Source of the DNA: JAPXRI01 sp033813635
GTDB taxonomy: Bacteria > Bacillota > Clostridia > Oscillospirales > QAMX01
DNA: 27,084 bases
Assembly (NCBI GenBank): GCA_033813635.1
Contig: JAPXRI010000038.1
Coordinates: 1 to 27,084, forward strand
Reading direction: 5' to 3'
Under the pieces are notes generated by a model that saw nothing but the letters and a program-made list of their open reading frames with translations, ran no database searches and was not told the DNA's origin. Below, one piece after another: positions 1 to 7,966 of the stretch. Positions within the stretch are counted from its first letter, which is position 1, and each line of letters begins with the position of its first letter. The translations under genes and the position numbers were made by a program.

Positions 1-1
1 C

Positions 2-157
2 TCGATCCTGCTTTTTCGCGTTGCAGGGATTATCGGCGCTGCATACCCTGCACTGTCCGCGCTGTGCATCGTTTCCGGGGGCCTTCTGATTATCCCACTT
101 ATCCTGTTTGCCGTTCTGTCTGTACCTACGCATGTTCACATTGGGAAAAAGAGGTAA
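2..157 (+). CDS. C-terminal end of a membrane protein (5' end outside window)
   Basis: An open frame runs from the window edge to a TAA at 155-157 and gives 51 residues. About 40 of them are strongly hydrophobic, enough for one or two membrane spans, and the chain ends in a basic GKKR tail typical of a cytoplasmic C-terminus. It stops 11 bases before the next gene, so the two are probably co-transcribed. The family cannot be named from this fragment. A membrane acyltransferase would fit the acyl-carrier-like protein next door, but that is inference. Confidence 0.55.
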   Translation, partial: SILLFRVAGIIGAAYPALSALCIVSGGLLIIPLILFAVLSVPTHVHIGKKR

Positions 158-168
158 CCAAGGAGTCT

Positions 169-396
169 ATGTACGCTCTATTTATTCTGGTTGATTTGAT
201 AAAAAACGGTTTCCCGGAAAAACAGATCTCTGTCATCAGCAGAAATGTTCATCTCGCAGGGGACCTGATGTTTGACGGGGAAGAGCTTCTGAAGTTATAC
301 AGGATGGTCAAAGATCGATTCGGAGTAACAATTTTTCCGGAGAAGCGCTTTGAAACTCTGGGAGCGCTGGCAGATTACATAGAAGATCGATGGTGA
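169..396 (+). CDS. Acyl-carrier-protein-like protein lacking the carrier serine
   Basis: This 75-residue protein has the length and hydrophobic pattern of an acyl carrier protein, including an FGVTI segment after helix II and a closing TLGALADYIEDRW that matches the usual T-(V/I)-x-x-(L/A)-x-x-Y-I helix IV. Where carrier proteins have Asp-Ser-Leu, with the serine carrying 4'-phosphopantetheine, this one reads Asp36-Gly37-Glu38. It therefore should not be able to hold an acyl group as holo-ACP. I chose the ATG at 169 because AAGGAG lies 3 bases upstream and the protein then has normal ACP size. An upstream ATG at 64 would add 35 residues that overlap the preceding membrane gene and look non-native. 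It may be a degenerate carrier, a docking protein or a non-acylated regulator. Confidence 0.6.
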   Translation: MYALFILVDLIKNGFPEKQISVISRNVHLAGDLMFDGEELLKLYRMVKDRFGVTIFPEKRFETLGALADYIEDRW

Positions 397-447
397 TATG
401 CATTCATTTGCAGTGGAAACGCAATCAGGAGGACAGGGGGGTAATAC

Positions 448-1149
448 ATGGAAGCTGATTCTCAAGAGCTTATAAATATCAGCGAAGCGCTGACTTCACG
501 GCTGACGTCGCTCGAAGCCCGATCCTGGATCAAGGAACAGGCCGCCCCTTATCGTGAGCTGATGGCATACTATCAATGTGCGATGATGGAGATCGAAACG
601 CGCTTCAAGATCATCCGTGAAGACCTGTCTCTTCGAGGCCGGAACAATCCCATAGAGAGCATTAAAAGCAGGCTGAAGACGCCGGAAAGCATCGTGGATA
701 AGCTGATTCGCAATCAGTTTCCGCTAACGGTGGAGGGCATTGAGGAAAACATTTTCGACGTCGCCGGCGTGCGCGTGATCTGCTCCTTCTGCTCCGACGT
801 ATATGCCCTGGCGGAAGCGTTCCTGCGTCAAAACGACGTCACTCTGATTCGGAAGCGGGATTATATCCAGTCGCCTAAGCCGTCAGGTTATCGCAGTCTG
901 CATCTTGTGGTTTCCATACCGATCTTTCTGAAGGACAAGACCAAAGAGATGAAAGTCGAGGTTCAGCTCCGGTCCCTCGCCATGGACTGCTGGGCCTCGC
1001 TTGAACACAAAATCCGCTATAAGAATCAGAGAACGATATCGGAGCGTATCGACGAGGAGCTGCTCGCCTGCGCGGAGATTGCCGCGGCGCTGGACCAGCA
1101 GTTTCAGGAAATCCGCCGACAGGCAGATGCGAAGGAAACGGTGAATTGA
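448..1149 (+). CDS. Small alarmone synthetase, (p)ppGpp synthetase of RelQ/YjbM type
   Basis: The 233-residue protein transfers pyrophosphate from ATP to GDP or GTP to make (p)ppGpp. It has only the synthetase domain, as expected of single-domain small alarmone synthetases (usually about 210-230 residues), with no HD hydrolase, TGS or ACT region. Recognisable motifs are the basic ATP-contact stretch SIKSRLK with SIVDKL after it, DVAGVRVIC, the G-loop region PKPSGYRSLHLVV with Ser146-Gly-Tyr-Arg, and the catalytic Glu171-Val-Gln-Leu-Arg followed by CWASLEHKIRYK. Two purine-rich ribosome-binding stretches lie at 428-441. The stop is one base from the next start, so translation is likely coupled. 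Placement inside a lipid gene cluster is unusual and may tie alarmone output to envelope synthesis. No antitoxin-like partner is visible. Confidence 0.9.
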   Translation: MEADSQELINISEALTSRLTSLEARSWIKEQAAPYRELMAYYQCAMMEIETRFKIIREDLSLRGRNNPIESIKSRLKTPESIVDKLIRNQFPLTVEGIEENIFDVAGVRVICSFCSDVYALAEAFLRQNDVTLIRKRDYIQSPKPSGYRSLHLVVSIPIFLKDKTKEMKVEVQLRSLAMDCWASLEHKIRYKNQRTISERIDEELLACAEIAAALDQQFQEIRRQADAKETVN

Positions 1150-1150
1150 T

Positions 1151-1663
1151 ATGGTGCGACGCCTCATAACGTGTCTGATTTACATGGGTGTGCTCGGTCT
1201 GCTGTGCTTTCCGTTTGGACGGGTGCTGTCCAGACTTCCGTTGATAGCGGACGGATTCCCGTTTTGCTGCTATGCCTGGGAGCACAATGGGAGGATATAC
1301 AACAAGCTCCGCGTCCGCTCCTGGCAAACCGTCGTGCCCGACGTCAGCCGAATGTTTCCCGGCTCCATTCCCAAAAAAGAGGTCGGCGTGCAGCCGGATG
1401 AGAAGTTGCTGCAAACCGCGTTGAAGGAGACCTGCGTTGCCGAGCTGACGCATTGGGTCCTCTGCGCAGCCGGTCTGGCAATTTTTTGGCTTTGGCCGGG
1501 AGCGGGCGGCGTATGCTGCTATTTGATCTATGTGCTTCTGGGCAATCTCCCGTTTATTGTGATCCAGCGGTATAACCGGCCACGCCTGCAAAGAGCGATA
1601 TCGGTCACAAGGCGAAGGGAAAGAAGGGTGATCCATGCGTGTACTGATCCTCAGTTCGAATAA
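1151..1663 (+). CDS. CrtO-like glycosyl-4,4'-diaponeurosporenoate acyltransferase family membrane protein
   Basis: The 170-residue protein has a hydrophobic N-terminal span (about residues 5-25) and two more near residues 100-135. Its conserved pattern fits the family named after staphylococcal CrtO, which esterifies a sugar of staphyloxanthin with a fatty acid: a WEHNGRIY segment, then RSWQTVVPDVS, ETCVAELTHW, and a closing NLPFIVIQRYNRPRLQR. Many Clostridia carry members without any carotenoid pathway, so the likely general role is acylation of a glycolipid. It begins one base after the alarmone synthetase stop and overlaps the downstream glycosyltransferase by 29 bases. That suggests it acts on the glycolipid made by the next gene. 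The exact substrate is unknown. Confidence 0.75.
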   Translation: MVRRLITCLIYMGVLGLLCFPFGRVLSRLPLIADGFPFCCYAWEHNGRIYNKLRVRSWQTVVPDVSRMFPGSIPKKEVGVQPDEKLLQTALKETCVAELTHWVLCAAGLAIFWLWPGAGGVCCYLIYVLLGNLPFIVIQRYNRPRLQRAISVTRRRERRVIHACTDPQFE

Positions 1664-3437
1664 CGGCGGCGGACACAACGCTGTTGCGGAGGCGATGCGA
1701 GAACGCCTGGAACGCTCCGGGCATACATGCCGGATCGCGGACTGCCTTTCCTTTCTATCTCCCGGCTTATCACGCGCAATATCCCGTCTGCACACCTTCG
1801 TTTACCGTCATGTTCCGCAGCTGTTCAGTGCTGGCTACCGATATACGGAGCGGCACCGGGAGATGTTTGCGCACGGGCATCTCACACGGGCGGTGATCGG
1901 CCTTGGGAAAACAGCATTGGGAGAGACGATCCTGCGGGAAGGCTATGACGCCGTGCTCTGTACCCACGTTTTCGGCGCGATGATGCTGTCCGACGCGGTG
2001 AAACAATATGATTTGCAGATCAAAACCGCCCTGTTCGAGACGGATTACACGGTGTCGCCGGGCGCTTCCGCCGTACAGGTGGATCTGCATTTCGTCCCCT
2101 CTGAACAGATCAAAAGCGATCTGATCCGGCTCGGGATCCCGGAAGAAAAGATCATTGTCAGCGGTATCCCGGTCAAGCAGGCGTTCCGTGAAGCGGCGCA
2201 AAAGCCGATTGCCAAGCAGAGACTTGGTATCTCCCCGGAGCAGCGGCATCTGCTGATGATGGCCGGGAGTATGGGCTGCGGCCCGATGGAAAAGGTTCTG
2301 CACATTCTTGCAGGGCGCACAGGCGCGGAGACGCACATCAGCATCGTCTGCGGTAGCAATCAGAAGCTGCAAAGGAAGCTCGCTGCCGTCTATCGGGAAA
2401 ACGACCGTGTCAGCGTATACGGCAGAACGGAGCAGGTTTCCGCATTGATGGACAGCGCCGACCTGTATCTGACCAAGCCGGGCGGAATCAGCGTCAGCGA
2501 AGCGGCGGCAAAGCGCCTGCCAATGGTCCTCGTTGACACTGTGGGCGGCTGCGAGTGCCACAACGCAGCCTTTTTCCTTCAAAGCGGCGGAGCGGTATGT
2601 GCAGGCAGCGCCGAGGAGGCAGTGAACTTGTGTATTCGTCTGCTTGACGCCCCAGAAAAAAGGGAACAAATGGCCGAGGCGCTGGCCGGGCTGCAGTGTG
2701 CCGAGGACGTGTGTTCAGCCATAGAAAGGGCGTCTGTTTCCACATCCGCAGCCGTGCAAGCGCCGCAAAAATGCGCCCGGAATTTTACACTGTCGCTGGC
2801 AGAGAAGCGCCACGGAACGCTTCTGTTGTTTTGGCCCGCTTATTTCCTCAGCTTTTTCCTACTGGAGCGATTGACACAGGGCGTGGTTTATCATCCTGTG
2901 CATTGCGCTCTGGATGACGTGATCCCGTTTTGCGAGTGGGCGCTGATTCCATATCTTGCGTGGCATGTCCTGATTGCGGTGATGGTTCTATATACGTTTC
3001 GCAGGGACATCCCTGCTTTCCGAAAGCTGATGTGGTATTTTATCGCCACTTACTGCGTTACCCTTGTCATCTATGTGATCTATCCTACCTGCCAGCAACT
3101 GCGTCCGGAGGTGTTTCCAAGAGATAATGTGCTGACAAGGGCAGTCGCGCTTGTCTATTGGTTCGACACCAGCACCAACGTATGCCCCTCCATGCACATC
3201 ATCGGGGCGCTCGGACTGTGGTTCACGGCGAAAGAGTGCAGTTGCTTTTCCAAACCGGCTTGGAGGATCTCTTGGGGCGTCACGGTCGCGCTGATCTGCA
3301 TTTCCACGTTGCTGATGAAACAGCATTCTGTAATCGATGTTGTCGCGGCACTTCCGATCAGCCTTTTCGGGCGGCTGCTCTGCTATCGCCCACGGAGGGT
3401 TAGAGTAACAAGCAAGAAATTGATCCGGGCAACATAG
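1635..3437 (+). CDS. Fusion of a diacylglycerol-type glycosyltransferase (GT28/MGDG synthase-like) with a PAP2-superfamily membrane domain
   Basis: Residues 1 to about 360 form a glycosyltransferase of the UgtP/MGDG-synthase/MurG type. There is an N-terminal SSNNGGGHN loop (Gly11-13), an acceptor-side ETDYTVSPGA region, and a donor-side Lys281-Pro-Gly-Gly-Ile with GGCECHNAAFF after it. Residues from about 390 to 590 are hydrophobic with several membrane spans and PAP2 landmarks: QQLRP, Cys-Pro518-Ser-Met-His521 and His564-Ser-Val-Ile-Asp568. These residues match PAP2_3 and inositolphosphorylceramide-synthase-like proteins. A simple model is that the PAP2 half makes or uses a lipid at the membrane while the GT half adds sugar, possibly dephosphorylating phosphatidate to diacylglycerol and glycosylating it. 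That coupling is inference. The start at 1635 follows a GAAGGG site. No convincing intrinsic terminator follows. Confidence 0.85.
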   Translation: MRVLILSSNNGGGHNAVAEAMRERLERSGHTCRIADCLSFLSPGLSRAISRLHTFVYRHVPQLFSAGYRYTERHREMFAHGHLTRAVIGLGKTALGETILREGYDAVLCTHVFGAMMLSDAVKQYDLQIKTALFETDYTVSPGASAVQVDLHFVPSEQIKSDLIRLGIPEEKIIVSGIPVKQAFREAAQKPIAKQRLGISPEQRHLLMMAGSMGCGPMEKVLHILAGRTGAETHISIVCGSNQKLQRKLAAVYRENDRVSVYGRTEQVSALMDSADLYLTKPGGISVSEAAAKRLPMVLVDTVGGCECHNAAFFLQSGGAVCAGSAEEAVNLCIRLLDAPEKREQMAEALAGLQCAEDVCSAIERASVSTSAAVQAPQKCARNFTLSLAEKRHGTLLLFWPAYFLSFFLLERLTQGVVYHPVHCALDDVIPFCEWALIPYLAWHVLIAVMVLYTFRRDIPAFRKLMWYFIATYCVTLVIYVIYPTCQQLRPEVFPRDNVLTRAVALVYWFDTSTNVCPSMHIIGALGLWFTAKECSCFSKPAWRISWGVTVALICISTLLMKQHSVIDVVAALPISLFGRLLCYRPRRVRVTSKKLIRAT

Positions 3438-3466
3438 AAGGTTCTGATTCCGGCGGAAGCTGCGAT

Positions 3467-4354
3467 TCAGAATGATGTCCGGTTCACATTGTTCAAATCA
3501 TCATACATGATGCGCTCTCTCATACTTGCCAGCGCCTTCTTACACACCTTTTCCACTGTATCCGGCGAGGATAGCCCGTATTGCAGCATGAGATCCGTAT
3601 AGGTCCACTTCCGCAGTGGCTTGCCGTCCTTGTCTACCGTGCTGAAGCACTCCGGGCAGAAACCGAGGTGTTTGGAGAGCATATCCCGTTCCCGGTAGTC
3701 CAGCGATTGAAATGCCTCGTACAGATCGGCGGCCTGTTCGTCCCGGAAGAACGTGGCGCTGGGCTCGCTGCTGCGGTCACTGGTAACGTCCTCTGCGCCT
3801 TCCTCGCCATCTTCGTCCACATAGGTGCGGTAAAAGTCTGTGAACTGCATATTTTGAAGACCACAGCGGAGCATCTCCCGCACATATTCCGGCTTGCGCT
3901 TGATCTTCTCAGCAATCAAGTTGACCGTTTCATCGTCGGTCTTGTAATCACGCTCTGCGTAGAGCCGCATAGCCGTCCGCAGCAGATAGTACTCCGTGTC
4001 CGTCGGCACGGTAAAGCCCGTCCGCATGGTGCGGATATAGTCATCCACGGCCCGTTTGATCTCATACCGCGCGTATGGGACGAACGGGCCTTTTTGTTTT
4101 ATATAGCCCTGCAGCGCCTGGAGCAGTCCGAACACGCATGCGCTTTTGATGTCCGCAAAATGCCCCTGCATGGCGAAATCATGCACATAGCCGATGGCCA
4201 TGTCGTTGAGCGCAGGCTCATAGTAATGCAGAAAATGTGCAAAGTGGGTTTCATCTCCTGTTTCCAGATAGAGTTCTATAAAAGACTGCAAGGGTTTCTT
4301 CGGCGGCTCCGGCGTCAGGCGATAACGGTACAGTTCTTTTTCCCATTCCTTCAC
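3467..4354 (-). CDS. Mobile-element-borne sigma-70-like RNA polymerase sigma factor
   Basis: The 295-residue protein has a region 2-like core (DIKSACVFGLLQALQGY, then PFVPYARYEIKRAVDDYIR) that fits core-polymerase binding and -10 recognition. A middle helical part follows, and a C-terminal segment around YTDLMLQYGLSSPDTVEKV looks like a region 4 helix-turn-helix. A CPEC pair sits in an insertion before that helix. An acidic linker of about 30 residues (DEDGEEGAEDV) separates the two parts. The start is GTG at 4352-4354, preceded on the minus strand by AAAGGGGG at 8-base spacing. It lies 24 bases downstream of the DUF6076 gene and shares its promoter. It probably directs transcription of element genes; host targets are unknown. 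Confidence 0.7.
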   Translation of the reverse strand: MKEWEKELYRYRLTPEPPKKPLQSFIELYLETGDETHFAHFLHYYEPALNDMAIGYVHDFAMQGHFADIKSACVFGLLQALQGYIKQKGPFVPYARYEIKRAVDDYIRTMRTGFTVPTDTEYYLLRTAMRLYAERDYKTDDETVNLIAEKIKRKPEYVREMLRCGLQNMQFTDFYRTYVDEDGEEGAEDVTSDRSSEPSATFFRDEQAADLYEAFQSLDYRERDMLSKHLGFCPECFSTVDKDGKPLRKWTYTDLMLQYGLSSPDTVEKVCKKALASMRERIMYDDLNNVNRTSF

Positions 4355-4378
4355 CGCTATCGCCCCCTTTCGTGGTAG

Positions 4379-5539
4379 TTACCCCTGTTCCGTGTCGTGG
4401 TAGAGCTTCACGCGCTCCAAATCCTTCCCATACTGCGAGACGGCGTAATCGTGATCGGACTGCGCCCGCTGTTTGTGTTCCTTTGCCAGCTTCTGTGCGT
4501 TGGAAGCAAATTCCTTAGTGATCGTACCCCGGCTGGCTTCGGAGCGGATCGCGGCGCAGCGGCGGTTGTAGATGTCCGTGATCGGGTCGTTCTCGGCCCG
4601 CTCCTTGCGATGGATGTAGGCACCGTAAGCCCGGCAGCTCAAGGGCTGTTTTCGTACTACATAGGGAGACATCCCGGAGCAGTATACTGTCCTCCGTGCG
4701 CTCTGCATCAGGAAGTACTTGCCGCAGACCGGGCAGCGGCGGGGATAGTGCCCATAGTGCAGCCCCTCAAAGAAGTCCGTCAGCAGGAAGCTATAGTAGC
4801 GATCGAAGTGCAGCCGCCGCGCCACCGTGGCGTCCGTGCTGGCCCGATTCTTTTTCAGCCCGGTATATTCCACTGTCAGCGGCAGCGGTGCCGCGCCGAA
4901 CACCTCCAGCGCGATGGGCAGCAGGTGCTTTTCATCGAAGCGCGCAGCTTCATCCAGGCGGGAAACGAAGGCCTTGAATTGCGCCTGTGCCCGGATCAGA
5001 TCGTCCGCGAGAGCGTCGAAGAAACGCAGCGTCGTCTGCACCTCGGAAATGAGGGCTTCCATCTCTGACACATTCGCTTTGTCGATCTTCTGATCCTGTG
5101 TTCCGACGGAAATCTCGTCTTGCGCCATCAGACCAATCTCAGCGCGATTGCGGAAATACGCGCAGATGCGTTCACCGTTTTCTTTCGTGAACAAGCCGGA
5201 TATATGATCTCGGATTGCATCTATATCCAGCGTGTAGAACGGGGAAAGCGTCGGCAGCGTCTTCATGATCTCCGCCATGTTGCGCCCGGTCTTTTCGTAC
5301 TCCGAGATATTAAGATATCCATAGCGGAGCTGGTCGAGAATATAATAGCAGACCGCATCCCGGAACACGGCGATCCGCGCGGCGGTGTTGTTCATATAGT
5401 ACTGATTCAGAAATTGCACCACGAAGTAACCTGCGGGATGCTTCTTACCGCCAGTATATAGGCAGCCATCGCGGTAATCCGCCGTCAGAATACCGGCTGA
5501 AAAGGAAAAGCCCATCCTGCCACGCTCCCATTCTCTCAT
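4379..5539 (-). CDS. DUF6076-type protein with a C-terminal four-cysteine zinc-finger-like motif
   Basis: This 386-residue protein resembles DUF6076 proteins, which are common on Clostridia integrative elements and have no known function. Most of the chain is helical and charged. Near the end are Cys269-Pro-Val-Cys272, Cys287 and Cys302, which resemble a treble-clef or zinc-ribbon site, followed by a long basic helical tail. That layout suggests nucleic-acid binding. The first ATG has a weak upstream site. An in-frame ATG at 5515 (residue 9) is preceded by GGGAG at 9-base spacing and may be the real start. It is the first gene of a leftward pair with the sigma factor and has its own strong promoter upstream. 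Confidence 0.6.
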   Translation of the reverse strand: MREWERGRMGFSFSAGILTADYRDGCLYTGGKKHPAGYFVVQFLNQYYMNNTAARIAVFRDAVCYYILDQLRYGYLNISEYEKTGRNMAEIMKTLPTLSPFYTLDIDAIRDHISGLFTKENGERICAYFRNRAEIGLMAQDEISVGTQDQKIDKANVSEMEALISEVQTTLRFFDALADDLIRAQAQFKAFVSRLDEAARFDEKHLLPIALEVFGAAPLPLTVEYTGLKKNRASTDATVARRLHFDRYYSFLLTDFFEGLHYGHYPRRCPVCGKYFLMQSARRTVYCSGMSPYVVRKQPLSCRAYGAYIHRKERAENDPITDIYNRRCAAIRSEASRGTITKEFASNAQKLAKEHKQRAQSDHDYAVSQYGKDLERVKLYHDTEQG

Positions 5540-5622
5540 ATTTGCAGTCCCAAAAACCGGACTGAAAAGTTTTTTCAGAAAACCTCAAATGTTTCTCGTC
5601 GCTTCATCGTTATTTTTTACAG

Positions 5623-5651
5623 ATTATACACAAAAAAGCCGCTTAATTCAA
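5623..5651 (-). promoter_or_regulatory. Sigma-A-type promoter for the leftward DUF6076-sigma factor pair
   Basis: On the minus strand TTGAAT (5651-5646) and a perfect TATAAT (5628-5623) are separated by exactly 17 bases. Transcription would start near 5616 and give an untranslated leader of about 75 bases. That leader contains a 7-bp hairpin (5562-5568 with 5572-5578). Confidence 0.7.
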
Positions 5652-5749
5652 TCATTTTCCGCTGTTGCGCTTTTATATTTAGTCTTGTTGCTTGATTCCA
5701 TGAGAAAACCGATTTTCGACGTATTAACTAAGTAGAGGCACGCGAAAAG

Positions 5750-5774
5750 GCCGCCGAGGCAGTTCCCCGGCGGC
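5750..5774 (+). other. GC-rich hairpin upstream of the rightward element operon
   Basis: GCCGCCG (5750-5756) pairs perfectly with CGGCGGC (5768-5774) across an 11-base loop, followed by TTTCT. It lies 35 bases before the first rightward gene. It could be a weak terminator or attenuator that limits read-in, or a transcript stabiliser. The short T-run makes strong termination doubtful. Confidence 0.5.
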
Positions 5775-5809
5775 TTTCTGCTGCCCGAAGATACGAAGGG
5801 AGGGATTCA

Positions 5810-6046
5810 ATGACTTGGAGGATCACGGAAGCGCAGGTCTACCGTGTGCAGGAGCTGGTGCGGAGCAGCTGCTGCAACTGCGTGGACGGGAACTGCCTGC
5901 TGCTGGACGACGGCGAACCGCAGGCCTGCGTACAGCTGATCTGTACGCAGGCGATCTACTGTCGCTATTTTCGTAATGTGGTTTTGCCGGGAGAAAAACA
6001 GCTGTATGAAGCGATTGCAAAGCAAAACGGAACGGAGGTGGATTAA
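5810..6046 (+). CDS. Cys_rich_VLP-type small cysteine-rich protein
   Basis: The 78-residue protein carries the cysteine pattern of the Cys_rich_VLP domain: a Cys-Cys-x-Cys group near residue 21, a GNCLLLDDGE segment, a Cys before VQLI, and a late YCRYFRNVVLP. Such proteins recur on conjugative and mobilizable elements of Clostridia, and their function is unknown. The cysteines suggest a metal site or a Cys-based DNA-binding fold. The start is supported by GGGAGGG 5 bases upstream. The stop is two bases before the ParB-like gene, so both are in one operon. Confidence 0.75.
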   Translation: MTWRITEAQVYRVQELVRSSCCNCVDGNCLLLDDGEPQACVQLICTQAIYCRYFRNVVLPGEKQLYEAIAKQNGTEVD

Positions 6047-6048
6047 GT

Positions 6049-7017
6049 ATGGACACATCAGTATTGAAAGTCGATCCGGAGTTTCGGGCGCAGATCCCGC
6101 CACTGACAGAGGAGGAGTTTGATCAGCTCCGAGAGAACATTCTCGCGGACGGACAGGTCTATGAGCCGATCATCGCATGGAACGGCACGATTCTCGACGG
6201 ACACCACCGGTGGAGCATCATTCAGGAGAATTGGGACGTGCTCAAAGGCAGATACAGTATCCTTGATTTGGACTTTCCCAACCGCTGGGCTGCTTTCGAT
6301 TGGATGTATCGGAAACAACTCGGACGGCGAAATCTCTCTGAAGAGCAGCGAGCGTATATGATCGGGAGAATGTATGACGCCCGCAAGCACAGCGCCGGAG
6401 GCCAGGTCGGGAACAGCAACGCGCAGAAACGGTGTGGCCACGGTGACCACATGGATTTGCCATCGGAGCGCCCTATCCGGACCGAGGAGCAGATCGCCGC
6501 TGAGTTGGGGATCGGAAGCAGGACCGTTCGACGCGCCGCTGAGTTTGCGCGGGGCGTGGATGCGCTGAAGACGGTATCGCCGGAGGCTGCCGAGAAGATC
6601 CTTTTGGGTCAGTGCGATTTGTCCCAGGAGGACATTCGTGCGATTCCGAAACTGGAGCCGGGCACGGTGGAAGAGCTCGCCGATTCCATCGTCAGCGGAG
6701 CGCCGATACCCAGGCAGACGTTTCAGCACAAAGGGAGAACAAAAGGCGAGAAGGAAGCATATGCGAAGCTTGAAGCCATCGAAAGGGATATGTATGACCG
6801 ATCCACGGTACCCGAATATACGATTGACTGTCTCGCAGACGATATCTCTCTTTATGCCAGCAGCTTTGTCCAGGAACTTCGGAACACGATCAATGATCGC
6901 GACTCAGTCATTACAGGGGAAAACATGGCGGTCGTGATCCAGGCCATTGAAACGACCGTCATCGGCGAGTGCCAAAAGCTGATCGACGAGATCAAGCAAA
7001 AAAGTCCTAAAATGTAG
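6049..7017 (+). CDS. ParB-like nuclease-domain protein with helix-turn-helix
   Basis: Residues 1 to about 110 form a ParB/sulfiredoxin-like fold with the signature loop Asp50-Gly-His-His-Arg54. A central segment (EEQIAAELGIGSRTVRRAAEF, about residues 145-165) reads as a helix-turn-helix. The rest is mainly helical. Proteins of this shape occur on phages and integrative elements, where they act as DNA-binding partition or regulatory proteins, and some related domains have NTPase or nuclease activity. It is the first of two ParB-like proteins here and is more divergent than the one at 10168. GGAGG about 10 bases upstream supports the ATG at 6049. Confidence 0.75.
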   Translation: MDTSVLKVDPEFRAQIPPLTEEEFDQLRENILADGQVYEPIIAWNGTILDGHHRWSIIQENWDVLKGRYSILDLDFPNRWAAFDWMYRKQLGRRNLSEEQRAYMIGRMYDARKHSAGGQVGNSNAQKRCGHGDHMDLPSERPIRTEEQIAAELGIGSRTVRRAAEFARGVDALKTVSPEAAEKILLGQCDLSQEDIRAIPKLEPGTVEELADSIVSGAPIPRQTFQHKGRTKGEKEAYAKLEAIERDMYDRSTVPEYTIDCLADDISLYASSFVQELRNTINDRDSVITGENMAVVIQAIETTVIGECQKLIDEIKQKSPKM

Positions 7018-7048
7018 GACCGAACAAATATGAATGGGGGAGTACAAA

Positions 7049-7966
7049 ATGAAAGACATGAACGGAATCAAGATCATCGGCGTGGATCACGGTTACGGCA
7101 ACATCAAGACCGCCAACTGCTGCTTCCCGACCGGAATCGCGGGCTACGATGCCGAGCCGCTCTTTACCGCAGATATGCTGGTCTATGAGGATCGGTATTA
7201 CCTGATCGGAGAGGGACACAAGGAGTTCTTGGCTGAAAAGACGATGGACGACGACTATTATCTGCTGACGCTTGTTGCCATCGCCAGAGAGCTGGCGCTG
7301 GAGGCACTGACGGAAGCCAGTGTGTTTCTGGCGGTCGGGCTGCCCCTGACCTGGACGGCGAGCCAGAAAGCAGAGTTTGCCGCCTATCTCAGCCGGAAGG
7401 AGGAAGTCTATTTCACCTACAGGAAGGTGGCCTACCGCATCCGTATCGCCGGCGTCAAGGTCTACCCGCAGGGCTATGCGGCGGTGGCGCAGCTGAAAAG
7501 CCAGATGAAGGGCGTCTGTCTGGTAGCCGACATCGGGAACGGCACGATGAACGTGCTGTATATCGTGAACGGCAAACCGCAGACCGCCCGGATGTACACG
7601 GAGAAGTTCGGGACCTATCAATGCACGCTGGCGGCACGGGAGGAATTTATGCGGCGAACGCGCCGGGAACTGAACGACGCCATCATTGACGAAGTGCTCC
7701 GCACCGGGACGGCGGACATCCGGGAAGATGATCTTAGCATCATCCGCGCTTCTGCAACGGAATATGTGGGTGGCATCTTCCGACGTCTCCGGGAGCACGG
7801 CTACGATGAAAACACCATGACGCTGTATGTCACGGGCGGAGGCGGATGCCTGATCCGCCACTTCGGGCGCATCAACACTGAGCGTGTCCGGTTCGTGGAC
7901 GATATCTGCGCCGCTGCCAAGGGCTATGAGTATATGGCAGCGCTTCAGATCGCAAGCGGCGTATGA
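7049..7966 (+). CDS. ParM/StbA-like actin-fold plasmid segregation ATPase
   Basis: The 305-residue protein shows the actin/Hsp70 ATPase layout: phosphate-1 loop GVDHGYGNIKTA near the N-terminus, phosphate-2 ADIGNGTMNV near residue 160, and adenosine motif LYVTGGGGCLIRHF near residue 260. ParM-type actins form filaments that push plasmid copies apart, anchored through a ParR adaptor bound to the parC centromere. I placed the start at 7049 because GGGGGAG ends 6 bases upstream; an ATG at 7034 has no such site. The stop overlaps the next start (ATGA), so the small downstream protein is its likely ParR. A segregation module in an integrating element implies that the excised circle may persist. 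Confidence 0.8.
   Translation: MKDMNGIKIIGVDHGYGNIKTANCCFPTGIAGYDAEPLFTADMLVYEDRYYLIGEGHKEFLAEKTMDDDYYLLTLVAIARELALEALTEASVFLAVGLPLTWTASQKAEFAAYLSRKEEVYFTYRKVAYRIRIAGVKVYPQGYAAVAQLKSQMKGVCLVADIGNGTMNVLYIVNGKPQTARMYTEKFGTYQCTLAAREEFMRRTRRELNDAIIDEVLRTGTADIREDDLSIIRASATEYVGGIFRRLREHGYDENTMTLYVTGGGGCLIRHFGRINTERVRFVDDICAAAKGYEYMAALQIASGV

Noticed and set aside
875..1795. Long open frame on the minus strand across the alarmone synthetase and acyltransferase genes
   Set aside because: It lies antisense to two clear genes, has a low-complexity Arg/Pro/Ser composition and no recognisable domain or ribosome binding site.
3438..3475. Imperfect TTCTGA/TCAGAA inverted repeat after the glycosyltransferase gene, considered as a terminator or element end
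   Set aside because: The stem is only 6 bp, it has no T-run, and it does not match anything at the right end of the element.
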